A stretch of DNA of 64,000 nucleotides from an uncultured Parabacteroides sp. (GTDB lineage: Bacteria; Bacteroidota; Bacteroidia; Bacteroidales; Tannerellaceae), in NCBI RefSeq assembly GCF_905196875.1, contig NZ_CAJJWO010000010.1, positions 1-64,000 on the forward strand. The letters are read 5' to 3'. The notes below the pieces were generated by a model. It was not told the origin of the DNA, did no database searches, and saw only the letters and a list, made by a program, of their open reading frames with translations. Made by a program: the position numbers and the translations under genes. Each line of letters opens with the position of its first letter. Within the stretch, counting starts at the first letter, position 1. Positions 14,597 to 23,992 of the stretch are shown here, in pieces.

Positions 14597-17596
14597 ATGA
14601 GGAAGATACTTACAATACTGCTTTGCGCTGTATGTTTACTGGCAGGCAAAGCACAGACCATACCGAATATGTACCGCAATGTCGATCAGGCAAAAATGAA
14701 TCACTGGGTGGATTCGGTATTCGACTCGATGACTTACGATGAACGGATCGGGCAACTTTTTATGGTAATAGCCGATCCTAAATCGGACAACCGTAATATG
14801 CAACGACTCATGCGGTATGTGAATGAGATAAAGATCGGAGGAATTCTTTTCCATAAAGGAAACCCTGTCACACAGGCAGAAGTCACAAACCGGTTGCAGA
14901 AAGCATCCCGTGTTCCCATGTTCGTCTCATTGGATGGAGAATGGGGCTTGTCGATGCGTCTGAGCGGTACGACTCGTTTCCCTAAGAATATGATGCTGGG
15001 GGCGATAGAAGACAATCAATTAATCACCGAATACGGTAAAGAGGTAGCCCGTCAATGTAAAGAGATGGGGATACAGATCAACTTTGCCCCCGACATAGAT
15101 GTAAACAGTAACACAGACAACCCCATAATCGGATTACGTTCCTTCGGAGAGAATCAGCAGGCAGTAGCAGAGAAAGGCCTCGCTTATGCCCGTGGCCTGG
15201 AAGGGGAAGGTATTATCTCTGTTTCCAAGCATTTCCCCGGACATGGAGACACCTCGGAAGACTCGCATAACACGCTGCCTTCCGTTCATCACGACCTGGC
15301 CCGTCTCGACAGTGTGGAACTATATCCTTTTAAACGATATATATATGATGGATACGCCGGGGTCATGACAGGACACCTCTATGTTCCAGCACTCGATAAG
15401 AGCCGGAACCTACCCTCTTCCTTCTCCCGCCCGATAGTAACCGGATTATTAAAAGACAAACTGGGCTTTAGAGGATTATGTTTCACCGACGCACTGGCCA
15501 TGAAAGGTGCCACAACCAGCAAATCGGATAACCCTTCGGTAAAAGCATTACTGGCCGGAAATGACATACTATTAGCTCCTGCCGCCCCAATCAATGACTT
15601 CACAGCCGTGAAAGAGGCCATAGACGAAGGCATACTTAATATTGAAGAGGTGGAGGCCAAGTGTATAAAGATACTTCAGTACAAATATATTACCGGACTG
15701 AACAAATACAAACCAATAGAGATCAAAGGTTTAAGCGAACGTCTGAACTCACCGCATGCAGAATGGCTGGCAGCCAAATTGAATGCGGAAGCGATCACTT
15801 TATTAAAGAATGAAGCAGACTTCATCCCACTCAAACAACTGGATAAAAAGAAGATAGCCGTCCTATCGATCGGTTCTCCCGTAGGAAACGATTTCCAGAA
15901 GATGCTGGGCCGTTACGACTCTGTGGCAAACTTCAGTATCAGCCGCAGCTCTACGGCCGCACAGGTACAACAGGTTTACAAACAGTTGGAGAAATATGAT
16001 GTTATTATTTGCAGCATACACACAGTGCGTATTCCCGAAAGTCAGTTGCTCCGCCAGTTGGCGACAAAGAAAGAACTGGTGTACGCCTTTTTCACCCTGC
16101 CCTATTTCTGTAAAGATTATAAGAACTCAATACAGAAAGCGAAAGCTGTCGTGATGGGATACGAAGCGACTCCTCTTGCACAGGAGTACGCAGCCCAGTT
16201 AATATTCGGAGGTATTGCAGCGAAAGGGAAGTTACCAGTTACCATCCCCGGACTTTATTATGCGGGAACCGGTCTCTTTACTGAAAAAACCCGGTTGGGA
16301 TATCATGAGCCGGAAGAAGTCGGAGCCAACCCCATACGCCTTGAAGTGATCGATTCTATTGTTGAAGAAGGACTGGAGGAGAACGCCTACCCTGGCTGTC
16401 AGGTGCTTGTAGCCAAAAACGGTATGGTCATTTACGACAAATCGTTCGGCTACTTCGATTATAGTCAAACACAGCCGGTACAGGAAAATTCTGTCTATGA
16501 CCTAGCTTCCGCATCAAAGGCAGCCGGAACATTATTGGCCGTCATGAAAGCTTATGACGATAAGAAGTTCACGCTCAACAGCAAGATATCGGAGTATATC
16601 CCGGAGCTGAAAGGCTCTAATAAAAAAGATCTGAATATAAAGGAAATGCTCTATCACCAGTCGGGCGTAGTCTCCACCATCAACTTTTACCTGGATGCTA
16701 TCGATAAAGACAGTTATAAAGGAAGCCTTTACAGCCGCGAAAAGAATGCCACCCATCCGGTGCGCTTCGATGCAAAGACCTTTGTCCGCAACGACTTCAA
16801 GTATCTGCCCGACCTCGTTTCCGATAAAAAGAAACCCGGTTTCACCACCGAAGTAGCCCGCAACTTCTATCTGCACGACTCCTTCAAAGACAGTATCATA
16901 CAAGATATAAAAGACTCACGCCTCGGTACACGCGGTAAATATGTGTACAGCTGCGTCAACTTCATCATGCTGAAAATAATGGTGGAGAACCAGATGAAAC
17001 AACCGATGGACCAACTGCTTCACAACAACTTCTACAGCCGCCTGGGTGCCCGTCACACCACCTACAACCCACTGAAAGTGATGGATACGTTGCAGATCGT
17101 CCCTACGGAAGACGACCAGTTCGTACGCCGCCAGCTGGTTCGCGGATATGTGCACGACGAGGCAGCCGCCTTTCAGGGAGGTGTATCCGGTAATGCCGGA
17201 TTATTTTCAAATGCCAACGATCTGGCTAAGGTGTTGCAACTTTTCCTCAATCAGGGGAAATACGGTAACGAACAATACCTGTCGACAGAAACCTGCCGAC
17301 TCTTCACTCAAAGCAAAAGTCCGACAAGTCGCCGCGGACTGGGTTTCGACAAACCTGCTGTCGGCACACATAAAGGTTCACCCTGTGGAAGCCTGACGCC
17401 ACCTTCCGTCTACGGCCATACCGGATTTACCGGCACTTGTTTCTGGGTAGACCCCGATAATCAACTGCTTTACATTTTCCTTTGCAACCGGGTCAACCCA
17501 TCGCGAGCCAACAATAAGCTGGGAGCACTGGACATACGAACCCGAATACAGGATGCAATCTATAAAGCAATTGATAGAAAAAGCCAAAAAGATTAG
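14597..17596 (+). CDS. Exported GH3 beta-N-acetylhexosaminidase-like / serine hydrolase fusion
   Basis: From ATG 14597 the product has 999 aa with a signal peptide (MRKILTILLCAVCLLAGKAQ). Residues about 30-370 form a glycoside hydrolase family 3 domain of NagZ type, with KHFPGHGDT near residue 211 (His/Asp acid-base dyad) and the nucleophile Asp in FTDALAMKG near 298. A GH3 C-terminal domain follows to about 560. Residues about 580-990 form a class C beta-lactamase-like serine hydrolase, with SASK (SxxK) at about 638-641, a YSC motif near 783 replacing the usual YxN, and HTG near 939 replacing KTG. Both halves point to cell-wall or muropeptide processing in the periplasm; substrates are inferred. 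The fusion is a known Bacteroidetes architecture. Confidence 0.9.
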   Translation: MRKILTILLCAVCLLAGKAQTIPNMYRNVDQAKMNHWVDSVFDSMTYDERIGQLFMVIADPKSDNRNMQRLMRYVNEIKIGGILFHKGNPVTQAEVTNRLQKASRVPMFVSLDGEWGLSMRLSGTTRFPKNMMLGAIEDNQLITEYGKEVARQCKEMGIQINFAPDIDVNSNTDNPIIGLRSFGENQQAVAEKGLAYARGLEGEGIISVSKHFPGHGDTSEDSHNTLPSVHHDLARLDSVELYPFKRYIYDGYAGVMTGHLYVPALDKSRNLPSSFSRPIVTGLLKDKLGFRGLCFTDALAMKGATTSKSDNPSVKALLAGNDILLAPAAPINDFTAVKEAIDEGILNIEEVEAKCIKILQYKYITGLNKYKPIEIKGLSERLNSPHAEWLAAKLNAEAITLLKNEADFIPLKQLDKKKIAVLSIGSPVGNDFQKMLGRYDSVANFSISRSSTAAQVQQVYKQLEKYDVIICSIHTVRIPESQLLRQLATKKELVYAFFTLPYFCKDYKNSIQKAKAVVMGYEATPLAQEYAAQLIFGGIAAKGKLPVTIPGLYYAGTGLFTEKTRLGYHEPEEVGANPIRLEVIDSIVEEGLEENAYPGCQVLVAKNGMVIYDKSFGYFDYSQTQPVQENSVYDLASASKAAGTLLAVMKAYDDKKFTLNSKISEYIPELKGSNKKDLNIKEMLYHQSGVVSTINFYLDAIDKDSYKGSLYSREKNATHPVRFDAKTFVRNDFKYLPDLVSDKKKPGFTTEVARNFYLHDSFKDSIIQDIKDSRLGTRGKYVYSCVNFIMLKIMVENQMKQPMDQLLHNNFYSRLGARHTTYNPLKVMDTLQIVPTEDDQFVRRQLVRGYVHDEAAAFQGGVSGNAGLFSNANDLAKVLQLFLNQGKYGNEQYLSTETCRLFTQSKSPTSRRGLGFDKPAVGTHKGSPCGSLTPPSVYGHTGFTGTCFWVDPDNQLLYIFLCNRVNPSRANNKLGALDIRTRIQDAIYKAIDRKSQKD

Positions 17597-17604
17597 TACT
17601 TTTG
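17597..17604 (+). promoter_or_regulatory. -7 box of the CobD-like gene
   Basis: TACTTTTG immediately follows the stop codon of the preceding gene and is 44 bp before the next ATG. It fits the TAnnTTTG consensus and suggests a separate transcript; no -33 motif at the usual spacing is visible. Confidence 0.45.
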
Positions 17605-17648
17605 CAACACCTTATTATAACAACATTAATTACTAAAACAAATAAAGT

Positions 17649-18680
17649 ATGCTATTCGGACACGGTGACGACTTTTACAACTCACAAAACGAAGTGAAGA
17701 TAAACTTCAGCTCCAATGTATGGCACGGTGCCAACCTTGAAAAGCTCAAAGAACATCTGATCGAGCAATTCAATAAACTGACACGTTATCCGGAACCGGA
17801 TGCCGCCTCACTCAAACGGCTACTTGCCCGTCGATATGAAATAAAAGAAGAGAACGTTGTTGTGACCAACGGTTCCATCACCGCCTTCTACCTGCTTGCA
17901 CAGGCATGGAGAGGGGCTAAATCGATGATCGCTGTGCCTTCTTTCTCCGAGTACGAAGATGCCTGCCGCCTGCACGAACATGAGATCAGTTTCTTTTCCA
18001 CCTCCGACGACCTTTCGGAACTCTCGCTGGAAGGACAGGATTTCTGCTGGATTTGTAACCCGAATAACCCGGACGGCAAACTGCTCCACCGTACAGAGAT
18101 GCTGAAACTGATCACAGCTAACCGGAATACAAAATTTATTGTCGACCAGGCATACGTAGCCTTTACAACCGAGGATATGTTGAAACCGTCGGACGTAAAG
18201 AACAACCCGAACTTGATCCTTATCCAATCCATTTCCAAAGCATACAATATTCCGGGAATACGTATCGGTTACCTGGTAGCTTCACCGGAAATAGTAAACG
18301 AAGTAAACAAGTATATCATCCCCTGGTCTATCAATGCGATCGCACTCGAAGCAAGTAAATATATCCTGATCCATCCGGCACAGTTCACATTGCCAATCCG
18401 CAAGTGGCAACGCGAAACAGCTGAACTGATCTACCAATTGAATAAATTCGACAACCTGGAAGTGATTCCTTCGTCGACCACCTTCTTCCTTGTCCGCCTG
18501 AAAAAAGGAACGGCTGCCGAATTGAAGAAATTCTTGTGGGAGAAATATGGTATCCTGATACGCGATGCTTCAAACTTCCGCGGGTTGGATGAAACCTATT
18601 TCCGCTTGTCTACCCAGACAACAGCAGAGAATCAGGTATTGATCGATGCCATACGCGAATGGTTCGAACTGGAAGACTAA
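17649..18680 (+). CDS. CobD-like PLP-dependent aminotransferase (threonine-phosphate decarboxylase family)
   Basis: The protein has 343 aa, a fold type I PLP enzyme. The N-terminus MLFGHGDDFYNS resembles the HGG/HGDD opening of CobD and histidinol-phosphate aminotransferases. Other motifs are VVTNGSITAFYLLAQAW (PLP phosphate region), WICNPNNPDGKL, the Asp-Tyr pair in FIVDQAYVAF, the Schiff-base Lys in SISKAYNIPGIRIGYL (about residue 197) and the Arg in ETYFRLST. CobD makes aminopropanol phosphate for cobalamin. No other cobalamin gene is nearby, so an aminotransferase role with another substrate remains possible. It starts 52 bp after the GH3 gene. Confidence 0.8.
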   Translation: MLFGHGDDFYNSQNEVKINFSSNVWHGANLEKLKEHLIEQFNKLTRYPEPDAASLKRLLARRYEIKEENVVVTNGSITAFYLLAQAWRGAKSMIAVPSFSEYEDACRLHEHEISFFSTSDDLSELSLEGQDFCWICNPNNPDGKLLHRTEMLKLITANRNTKFIVDQAYVAFTTEDMLKPSDVKNNPNLILIQSISKAYNIPGIRIGYLVASPEIVNEVNKYIIPWSINAIALEASKYILIHPAQFTLPIRKWQRETAELIYQLNKFDNLEVIPSSTTFFLVRLKKGTAAELKKFLWEKYGILIRDASNFRGLDETYFRLSTQTTAENQVLIDAIREWFELED

Positions 18681-18774
18681 ACAACTACCTCCTTACTTAT
18701 AAGGATTTATCTCACTAAGATTAAATCTTTTTGTCTGGACTTTGAGAAACGAAGGGCAGGCAGTACAAATACGC

Positions 18775-18808
18775 AAGGCTAGCTTTACATAAATGTAAGA
18801 CTAGCCTT
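18775..18808 (+). terminator. Terminator after the CobD-like gene
   Basis: AAGGCTAG at 18775-18782 pairs with CTAGCCTT at 18801-18808; most of the intervening bases pair too (TTTACAT with ATGTAA). A T-run at 18811-18815 follows. Confidence 0.65.
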
Positions 18809-18950
18809 ACTTTTTAGCAATACAAGCCTTGTATTAAAAAACATCAGGGCTAAAATGCTTAAACATCGGCCTCTTTTCTCTTAATATACAGCATGAAAAG
18901 ACTTAGATCCCGGCATGAAAAAACACTCAGCACAGCAGATACAAAACAAA

Positions 18951-18978
18951 AGAGGCCATCCTTTACAGGACAGCCTCT
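18951..18978 (-). terminator. Terminator after eno
   Basis: AGAGGC at 18951-18956 pairs with GCCTCT at 18973-18978, with an inner TCCT/AGGA extension. On the minus strand a T-rich tract follows. It lies 34 bp past the eno stop. Confidence 0.6.
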
Positions 18979-19011
18979 CGTCATTTTAAATCACACCAAA
19001 TGGAGTTTATC

Positions 19012-20298
19012 TTATTTCTTATAAGTCTTGTAACCATAGACTGCCAGGTCACTCAATTCTTCCTCGATACGAAGCAACTGGTTGTACTTAGCCATACGGT
19101 CTGAGCGGCTCAATGAACCGGTCTTTATCTGTCCACTGTTAGTAGCAACTGCGATATCGGCAATTGTCGCATCTTCGGTCTCACCCGAACGATGTGAAGT
19201 AACAGATGTATATCCGTTACGATGAGCCATTTCGATTGCATCCAGTGTCTCGGTCAATGTTCCGATCTGGTTTACTTTGATCAGGATAGAGTTGGCACAG
19301 CCTTCTTCAATCCCTTTCTTCAGGAATTCAACGTTAGTTACGAACAGGTCGTCACCAACCAGCTGGATACGGTCGCCCAAAGCCTTGGTAAGTTTCTTCC
19401 AACCTTCCCAGTCGTTTTCATCCATACCGTCTTCGATCGAGTCGATCGGATATTTATTTACCAGTTCAGTCAGATACAACACCTGTTCTGTTGCTGTGCG
19501 TTTTGCACCATTCGGACCTTCAAATTTAGTATAATCGTAAGTTCCTTTCTTATCGTAGAATTCAGAAGAGGCGCAGTCCATAGCGATAGTTACATCCTTT
19601 CCCGGTTCGTATCCGGCAGCTTTAATTGCAGCCATAATAGATCCCAGTGCATCCTCTGTTCCGTTAAGAGCGGGAGCAAAACCACCTTCGTCACCAACAG
19701 CAGTACTCAGACCCCGGTCATGCAGAACTTTCTTCAATGCATGGAATACTTCAGCTCCCATACGTAAGCCTTCACGGAAACTCTTCGCGCCTACCGGACG
19801 GATCATGAATTCCTGAAATGCAATCGGTGCATCAGAGTGCGAACCTCCGTTGATAATATTCATCATCGGAACAGGCAATACATAAGCATTCGTTCCACCG
19901 ATATAGCGGTAAAGCGGCTGATCGAGATAATTGGCGGCAGCTTTAGCTACGGCAAGCGAAACACCCAACATGGCATTGGCTCCCAGCTTCGACTTTGTCT
20001 TTGTTCCATCCAAAGCGATCAGTTTATGGTCGATCTCACGCTGGTTCAAAGCACTCATACCAATAATTGCAGGTGCGATAATTTTGTTCACATTATCTAC
20101 AGCTTTCAGAACACCTTTGCCGCTATAACGTTTCTTATCGCCATCACGAAGTTCGATAGCTTCGTTTTCGCCGGTTGAAGCACCGGAAGGAACGGCTGCA
20201 CGGCCAAATGCGCCACATTCAAGAAGTACATCTACTTCTACTGTCGGGTTTCCACGGGAATCAAGAATCTCTCTACCTACTACTTTTTCAATTTTCAT
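19012..20298 (-). CDS. eno: Enolase
   Basis: The 428-aa protein converts 2-phosphoglycerate to phosphoenolpyruvate in glycolysis. The N-terminus is MKIEKVVGREILDSRGNPTVEVDV. Diagnostic features are the flexible loop SGASTGENEA, metal-ligand Asp/Glu residues in AMDCASSEF, SIEDGMDENDW and LVGDDLFVTN, the catalytic Lys in ILIKVNQIGTLTE and the SHRSGETED motif. It is cytoplasmic and needs Mg2+. A -7 box TATATTTG lies on the minus strand at 20345-20338. The gene is monocistronic with its own terminator. Confidence 0.98.
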   Translation of the reverse strand: MKIEKVVGREILDSRGNPTVEVDVLLECGAFGRAAVPSGASTGENEAIELRDGDKKRYSGKGVLKAVDNVNKIIAPAIIGMSALNQREIDHKLIALDGTKTKSKLGANAMLGVSLAVAKAAANYLDQPLYRYIGGTNAYVLPVPMMNIINGGSHSDAPIAFQEFMIRPVGAKSFREGLRMGAEVFHALKKVLHDRGLSTAVGDEGGFAPALNGTEDALGSIMAAIKAAGYEPGKDVTIAMDCASSEFYDKKGTYDYTKFEGPNGAKRTATEQVLYLTELVNKYPIDSIEDGMDENDWEGWKKLTKALGDRIQLVGDDLFVTNVEFLKKGIEEGCANSILIKVNQIGTLTETLDAIEMAHRNGYTSVTSHRSGETEDATIADIAVATNSGQIKTGSLSRSDRMAKYNQLLRIEEELSDLAVYGYKTYKK

Positions 20299-20337
20299 AA
20301 CCTAAATATTTAGTACTTTATTATTTTTCACTCAGTA

Positions 20338-20345
20338 CAAATATA
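20338..20345 (-). promoter_or_regulatory. -7 box of eno
   Basis: The minus strand reads TATATTTG, a perfect TAnnTTTG, 40 bp upstream of the eno ATG. No clear -33 element at 19-21 bp was seen. Confidence 0.5.
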
Positions 20346-20435
20346 ACAAAGTTTATACGCCGATTGTTGCCAAGTCCTTATAGAGTTTTTCGATGAATAA
20401 ATAGAAGAGTTTCTTTTACGATTCAATATTTTATC

Positions 20436-20443
20436 TAAATTTG
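20436..20443 (+). promoter_or_regulatory. -7 box upstream of the small exported protein gene
   Basis: TAAATTTG fits TAnnTTTG and lies about 93 bp before the favoured ATG at 20536. The -33 region is not obvious. Confidence 0.35.
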
Positions 20444-20535
20444 CGTTGGAGATTAGTTGATATTTTTTATAAAAAGTTTCAACCATTTGCATCTGTCAAA
20501 TGTTTCAACATAAACAGTCTCATGTTATTGAGGTT

Positions 20536-20934
20536 ATGAAAAAGATTCTATCCATATTGACACTTCTTACCTTGGTCTTTATCGGCCAAGAGATCGCGTT
20601 TAATGCAGATAGCAAAACTACAATCCAACAATACACCTCGAATGATGATGAAAAAAATTCTTCCCCGGATGAAGAGTTTAAGAAGTTTGAACTAGGAAAA
20701 GTCCCCATTGAATCTTATGATATAACAACCCGTACTAAACCGGCTTCCGATAACAACGAACGATTGTTCAAATTATCGAACAACAATAAAAACCTTCTCC
20801 TTTTACACCTGAAAGGCCAAGCTATACAATATAAAGTATCGGAGACTTTATCTACAATTCAAACCTTAAACTACTCTTCGCTTCGTAAATGTGGAAATCT
20901 TTGGATCTACGTTTTACGAAAACTCGTTATTTGA
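20536..20934 (+). CDS. Small exported protein of unknown function
   Basis: From ATG 20536 the protein has 132 aa; an ATG at 20500 would add 12 residues before the signal. Residues 1-21 form a signal peptide or membrane anchor (MKKILSILTLLTLVFIGQEIA). The rest is polar, rich in Asn, Lys, Glu and Ser, with a DDEKNSSPDEEFKKFELGKVP stretch and a basic, hydrophobic C-terminus. No family is recognised. It lies 128 bp before the TonB operon on the same strand and may be an unrelated small envelope protein. Confidence 0.55.
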   Translation: MKKILSILTLLTLVFIGQEIAFNADSKTTIQQYTSNDDEKNSSPDEEFKKFELGKVPIESYDITTRTKPASDNNERLFKLSNNNKNLLLLHLKGQAIQYKVSETLSTIQTLNYSSLRKCGNLWIYVLRKLVI

Positions 20935-21062
20935 TATTATAGATTAAACAACTGTAATCGCTGGTTATGCCTTTTTGTAAGGTATGATCCGAATGCACAT
21001 CCCCTTATTTGTGCACTCAACTATTATTTTCTGTTTATTATCTCTAATATAATATCAAAATT

Positions 21063-21872
21063 ATGAAAACAAATAAATCTGTTATATTAAAAACATCCAA
21101 TGGCGTATCAGCCGGTATCGTTATTATCGTTTGCTTTATCCTGGCAGTATGTTTCTTTGAATTCGTCCTGGGTAATCCATCTAACTTCATGGATAATAAT
21201 CCTGACAACCATCCGCTTCCCGGAAACTATGCAGGTACGATCTACAAAGGTGGCTATATAGTTCCTGTTGTAATCACTCTTCTATTGACTGTTATTACAT
21301 TAAGTGTAGAACGTTTCATCGCCATCAGCCGCTCCAAAGGGAAAAAAGGATTGATGGGGTTCGTGCAGACCATTAAGAAAGACCTTGAAGAAGGTAATCT
21401 GGATGCAGCAAAAGCAGCCTGCAAAGAACAGCAGGGCTCCGTTGCCAATGTCGTTAATGCAGCACTGACACGCTATGCAGATGTTGCGCAGAGGGCAGAT
21501 CAGACAAAAGAACAAAAGATGGTCATCATTCAGAAAGAGATTGAAGAGAGTACAGCACTGGAGTTACCGACTATGGAACAGAACCTGCCTGTCATCGCTA
21601 CGATCTCAACGTTAGGTACCTTGTTCGGATTGTTGGGAACCGTATTAGGTATGATCCGGTCGTTTGCCGCTCTGGCCAATGCGGGTGCTCCCGACTCCGT
21701 TGCTTTGTCTACTGGTATCTCTGAAGCACTGGTTAATACGGCTTTAGGCATCGCCACCGGTGCCATGGCCATCATCTCATACAACTATTTCACCAGTAAA
21801 ATAGATAATATTACCTATGCTATTGACGAGATAGGTTTCTCTATCGTACAGACATTCGCTGCTAAACACTGA
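21063..21872 (+). CDS. exbB: ExbB/TolQ-type proton channel protein
   Basis: The 269-aa protein has membrane segments near residues 18-40, 67-86, 170-195 and 218-240. The MotA/TolQ/ExbB core is clear: MEQNLPVIATISTLGTLFGLLGTVLGM and the final GISEALVNTALGIATGAMAIISYNYF. ExbB forms the pentameric inner-membrane channel that, with ExbD, uses proton flow to energise TonB. It is the first gene of a six-gene operon and is followed after 5 bp by exbD. Confidence 0.95.
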   Translation: MKTNKSVILKTSNGVSAGIVIIVCFILAVCFFEFVLGNPSNFMDNNPDNHPLPGNYAGTIYKGGYIVPVVITLLLTVITLSVERFIAISRSKGKKGLMGFVQTIKKDLEEGNLDAAKAACKEQQGSVANVVNAALTRYADVAQRADQTKEQKMVIIQKEIEESTALELPTMEQNLPVIATISTLGTLFGLLGTVLGMIRSFAALANAGAPDSVALSTGISEALVNTALGIATGAMAIISYNYFTSKIDNITYAIDEIGFSIVQTFAAKH

Positions 21873-21877
21873 AGGAT

Positions 21878-22486
21878 ATGCCTAAGATCATAGTAAAACG
21901 CAAAAGTACATTCATTGACATGACGGCAATGAGTGACGTGACAGTATTGCTGCTTACTTTCTTTATGCTGACATCTACCTTTATTCAGAAAGAACCGGTT
22001 ATGGTAACGACACCGGGATCTGTTTCCGAAATCAAAATACCGGAAACTAATATTCTTTCAATCCTGGTAGACCCGGACGGGAAAGTTTTTATGAGCCTGG
22101 ATAAACAGGAAGACAAGGCTAATGTATTGAAGATGCTGGGAAAAGATTATGGAATAAACTTTACCGACAAAGAAATATATGAATTCAGTCTGCTTCCTTC
22201 CTTTGGTGTTCCTATCCAGAATATGCAGGAGTTTCTGAATCTCCCGGGATCCGAACAAGACCGGTTAATAGTCAACTACGGAATCCCGGCCGACAGTACC
22301 AACAACCAGTTTAAAGCGTGGGTTCAACATGCCCGCGAAGTAAACCGTGACCTGGTGATTGCCATTAAAGCCGATCAACAGACTCCTTATCCGAAGATTA
22401 AGAATATTATGAACACATTGCAGGACTTGAGGGAAAACAGGTATAACCTGATCACCACTCTCAAAAATGTGCCTGACAATGCCTAA
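21878..22486 (+). CDS. exbD: ExbD/TolR-type transport protein, first copy
   Basis: The 202-aa protein has one N-terminal membrane helix with the essential protonatable Asp (TAMSDVTVLLLTFFMLTS, about residue 18), then a periplasmic domain. The ending LVIAIKADQQTPYPKIKNIMNTLQD is the usual ExbD C-terminal strand-helix. A roughly 55-residue insertion around residues 75-125 makes it longer than the classical 140-aa ExbD, as in other Bacteroidetes. It works with ExbB and the second ExbD in energising TonB. Confidence 0.93.
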   Translation: MPKIIVKRKSTFIDMTAMSDVTVLLLTFFMLTSTFIQKEPVMVTTPGSVSEIKIPETNILSILVDPDGKVFMSLDKQEDKANVLKMLGKDYGINFTDKEIYEFSLLPSFGVPIQNMQEFLNLPGSEQDRLIVNYGIPADSTNNQFKAWVQHAREVNRDLVIAIKADQQTPYPKIKNIMNTLQDLRENRYNLITTLKNVPDNA

Positions 22487-22498
22487 ACAACAAACGTT

Positions 22499-23161
22499 AT
22501 GGCAGAAGTAAATACAGATAAAGGTAAAGACGACGGCAAGAAAGGTAAACAGAAAAAGGTGAATATCCGTGTGGACTTTACTCCGATGGTGGATATGAAC
22601 ATGTTACTGATTACTTTCTTCATGCTCTGTACTTCGCTCAGCAAACCGCAGACCATGGAGATCAGTATGCCGTCGAAAGACCATGTGACGGAAGCCGAAC
22701 AGACGAAAGTAAAAGCCTCCAAAGCCATCACTCTTATACTGGGTGAAGACAGTAAGGTGTATTACTATTTCGGCGAACCGGATTACGAACATGTTGAATC
22801 GCTGCAGACTACCGACTTCTCTTCCACCGGATTACGTAACATTCTTTTGGAACGTAACGCCGATGCCGTACAGAAAATCACGGAACTGAAAGTAAAAAAG
22901 CTGAATAAAGAAATCTCCGAAGATGAGTTCAAAAAACAAGCCGCTGAAATCAAGGGAGGTAAAGACGCACCGGTAGTACTGATTAAAGCTACCGACGATG
23001 CTTCTTACAAAGACCTGGTGGATGCACTCGACGAAATGCAGATTTGCAACATAGGCAAATACGCGATTGTCGATATCACTGACGGAGATAAATTCCTGGT
23101 TGATAATCTAAAAAGCGGGGGCGAACTTTCCAAAGAGATCGCCCAGGCGAATAAAAAATGA
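22499..23161 (+). CDS. exbD: ExbD/TolR-type transport protein, second copy
   Basis: The 220-aa protein has a Lys/Asp-rich cytoplasmic N-terminus, one membrane helix with the key Asp (FTPMVDMNMLLITFFMLCTS, about residue 30) and a periplasmic domain ending KDLVDALDEMQICNIGKYAIVD. It differs strongly in sequence from the first ExbD, so the duplication is old. Two ExbD paralogues in one TonB operon are common in Bacteroidetes. Its stop overlaps the tonB start as ATGA, so translation is coupled. Confidence 0.93.
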   Translation: MAEVNTDKGKDDGKKGKQKKVNIRVDFTPMVDMNMLLITFFMLCTSLSKPQTMEISMPSKDHVTEAEQTKVKASKAITLILGEDSKVYYYFGEPDYEHVESLQTTDFSSTGLRNILLERNADAVQKITELKVKKLNKEISEDEFKKQAAEIKGGKDAPVVLIKATDDASYKDLVDALDEMQICNIGKYAIVDITDGDKFLVDNLKSGGELSKEIAQANKK

Positions 23162-23991
23162 CGATCATGATTAATATTAATAATATAAATCTAAACTCAC
23201 CGGAATGGACCGATTTGATCTTCAAGGAAAAGAATAAAGAATACGGAGCTTACGAGCTACGCAAAAATTCCTCCCGTAGACATATTCGTGCCCTGATAAT
23301 TGTTGCCATCGGAGCAATCCTGGTAATGACTGTTCCGTCTTTAATCAAATCTGTCATCCCGCAACATACCGAAGAGCAGATACTGGAAGTTACAACACTT
23401 TCTAACCTGCAGATGGAAACGAAGGTGCCGGAAGAAAATCAAATTCGTACTATTGAGGCCCCTCCTCCTCCCGTACTGAAAAGTACGATCAAATTTACTC
23501 CGCCTGTCATCAAAGCGGACAAAGATGTAAGGGATGAAGAGGAAATCAAAACACAGGAAGAGCTGACCACATCCAAGTTGGCTATCTCTGTCGCCGATGT
23601 AAAAGGCTCTGACAGTGAAGATGCAATCGACATCGCCGATCTGAAAGATAACAAAGAAGTGATCGAGGAGGAAGCGACTCCTTACGTAGCTGTTGAACAG
23701 ATGCCGCAATTCCCCGGTGGAAACGAAGCCTTGTTGAAATACATAAGTACCCATTTAAAGTATCCGGTAATCGCTTCTGAAAATGGTATCGAAGGAATAG
23801 TCACACTCCGTTTTGTTGTCAGTCCGACAGGCGAAGTCACCAAGGTGGAGATCTTAAGACAATTGGATCCATCCTGCGATAAAGAGGCGATACGCGTTAT
23901 CAAGTCTCTTCCGCAATGGGTCCCGGGAAAACAAAATGGTAAACCTGTACCGGTCTATTTCACTGTCCCGGTACGCTTCAGATTGCAATAA
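23158..23991 (+). CDS. tonB: TonB energy transducer
   Basis: The 277-aa protein overlaps the upstream exbD as ATGA; a second ATG at 23167 is possible. Residues about 43-62 form the membrane anchor (HIRALIIVAIGAILVMTV). A Pro- and Glu-rich periplasmic linker follows (IEAPPPPVLKSTIKFTPP), then the TonB C-terminal domain from about residue 185: QMPQFPGGNEALLKYISTHL, GIVTLRFVV and SLPQWVPGKQNGKPV. It transmits proton-motive force to outer-membrane TonB-dependent (SusC-type) transporters. Confidence 0.93.
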   Translation: MTIMININNINLNSPEWTDLIFKEKNKEYGAYELRKNSSRRHIRALIIVAIGAILVMTVPSLIKSVIPQHTEEQILEVTTLSNLQMETKVPEENQIRTIEAPPPPVLKSTIKFTPPVIKADKDVRDEEEIKTQEELTTSKLAISVADVKGSDSEDAIDIADLKDNKEVIEEEATPYVAVEQMPQFPGGNEALLKYISTHLKYPVIASENGIEGIVTLRFVVSPTGEVTKVEILRQLDPSCDKEAIRVIKSLPQWVPGKQNGKPVPVYFTVPVRFRLQ

Positions 23992-23992
23992 T

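Larger units (their letters stand above)
18681..19011. other. Intergenic region with hairpins, no gene seen
   Basis: This 331-bp convergent gap has a large hairpin at 18775-18808, a second hairpin AATACAA-3 nt-TTGTATT at 18819-18835, and the eno terminator. A direct repeat GCATGAAAA occurs near 18892 and 18914. No convincing ORF is present; a small RNA cannot be excluded. Confidence 0.6.
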
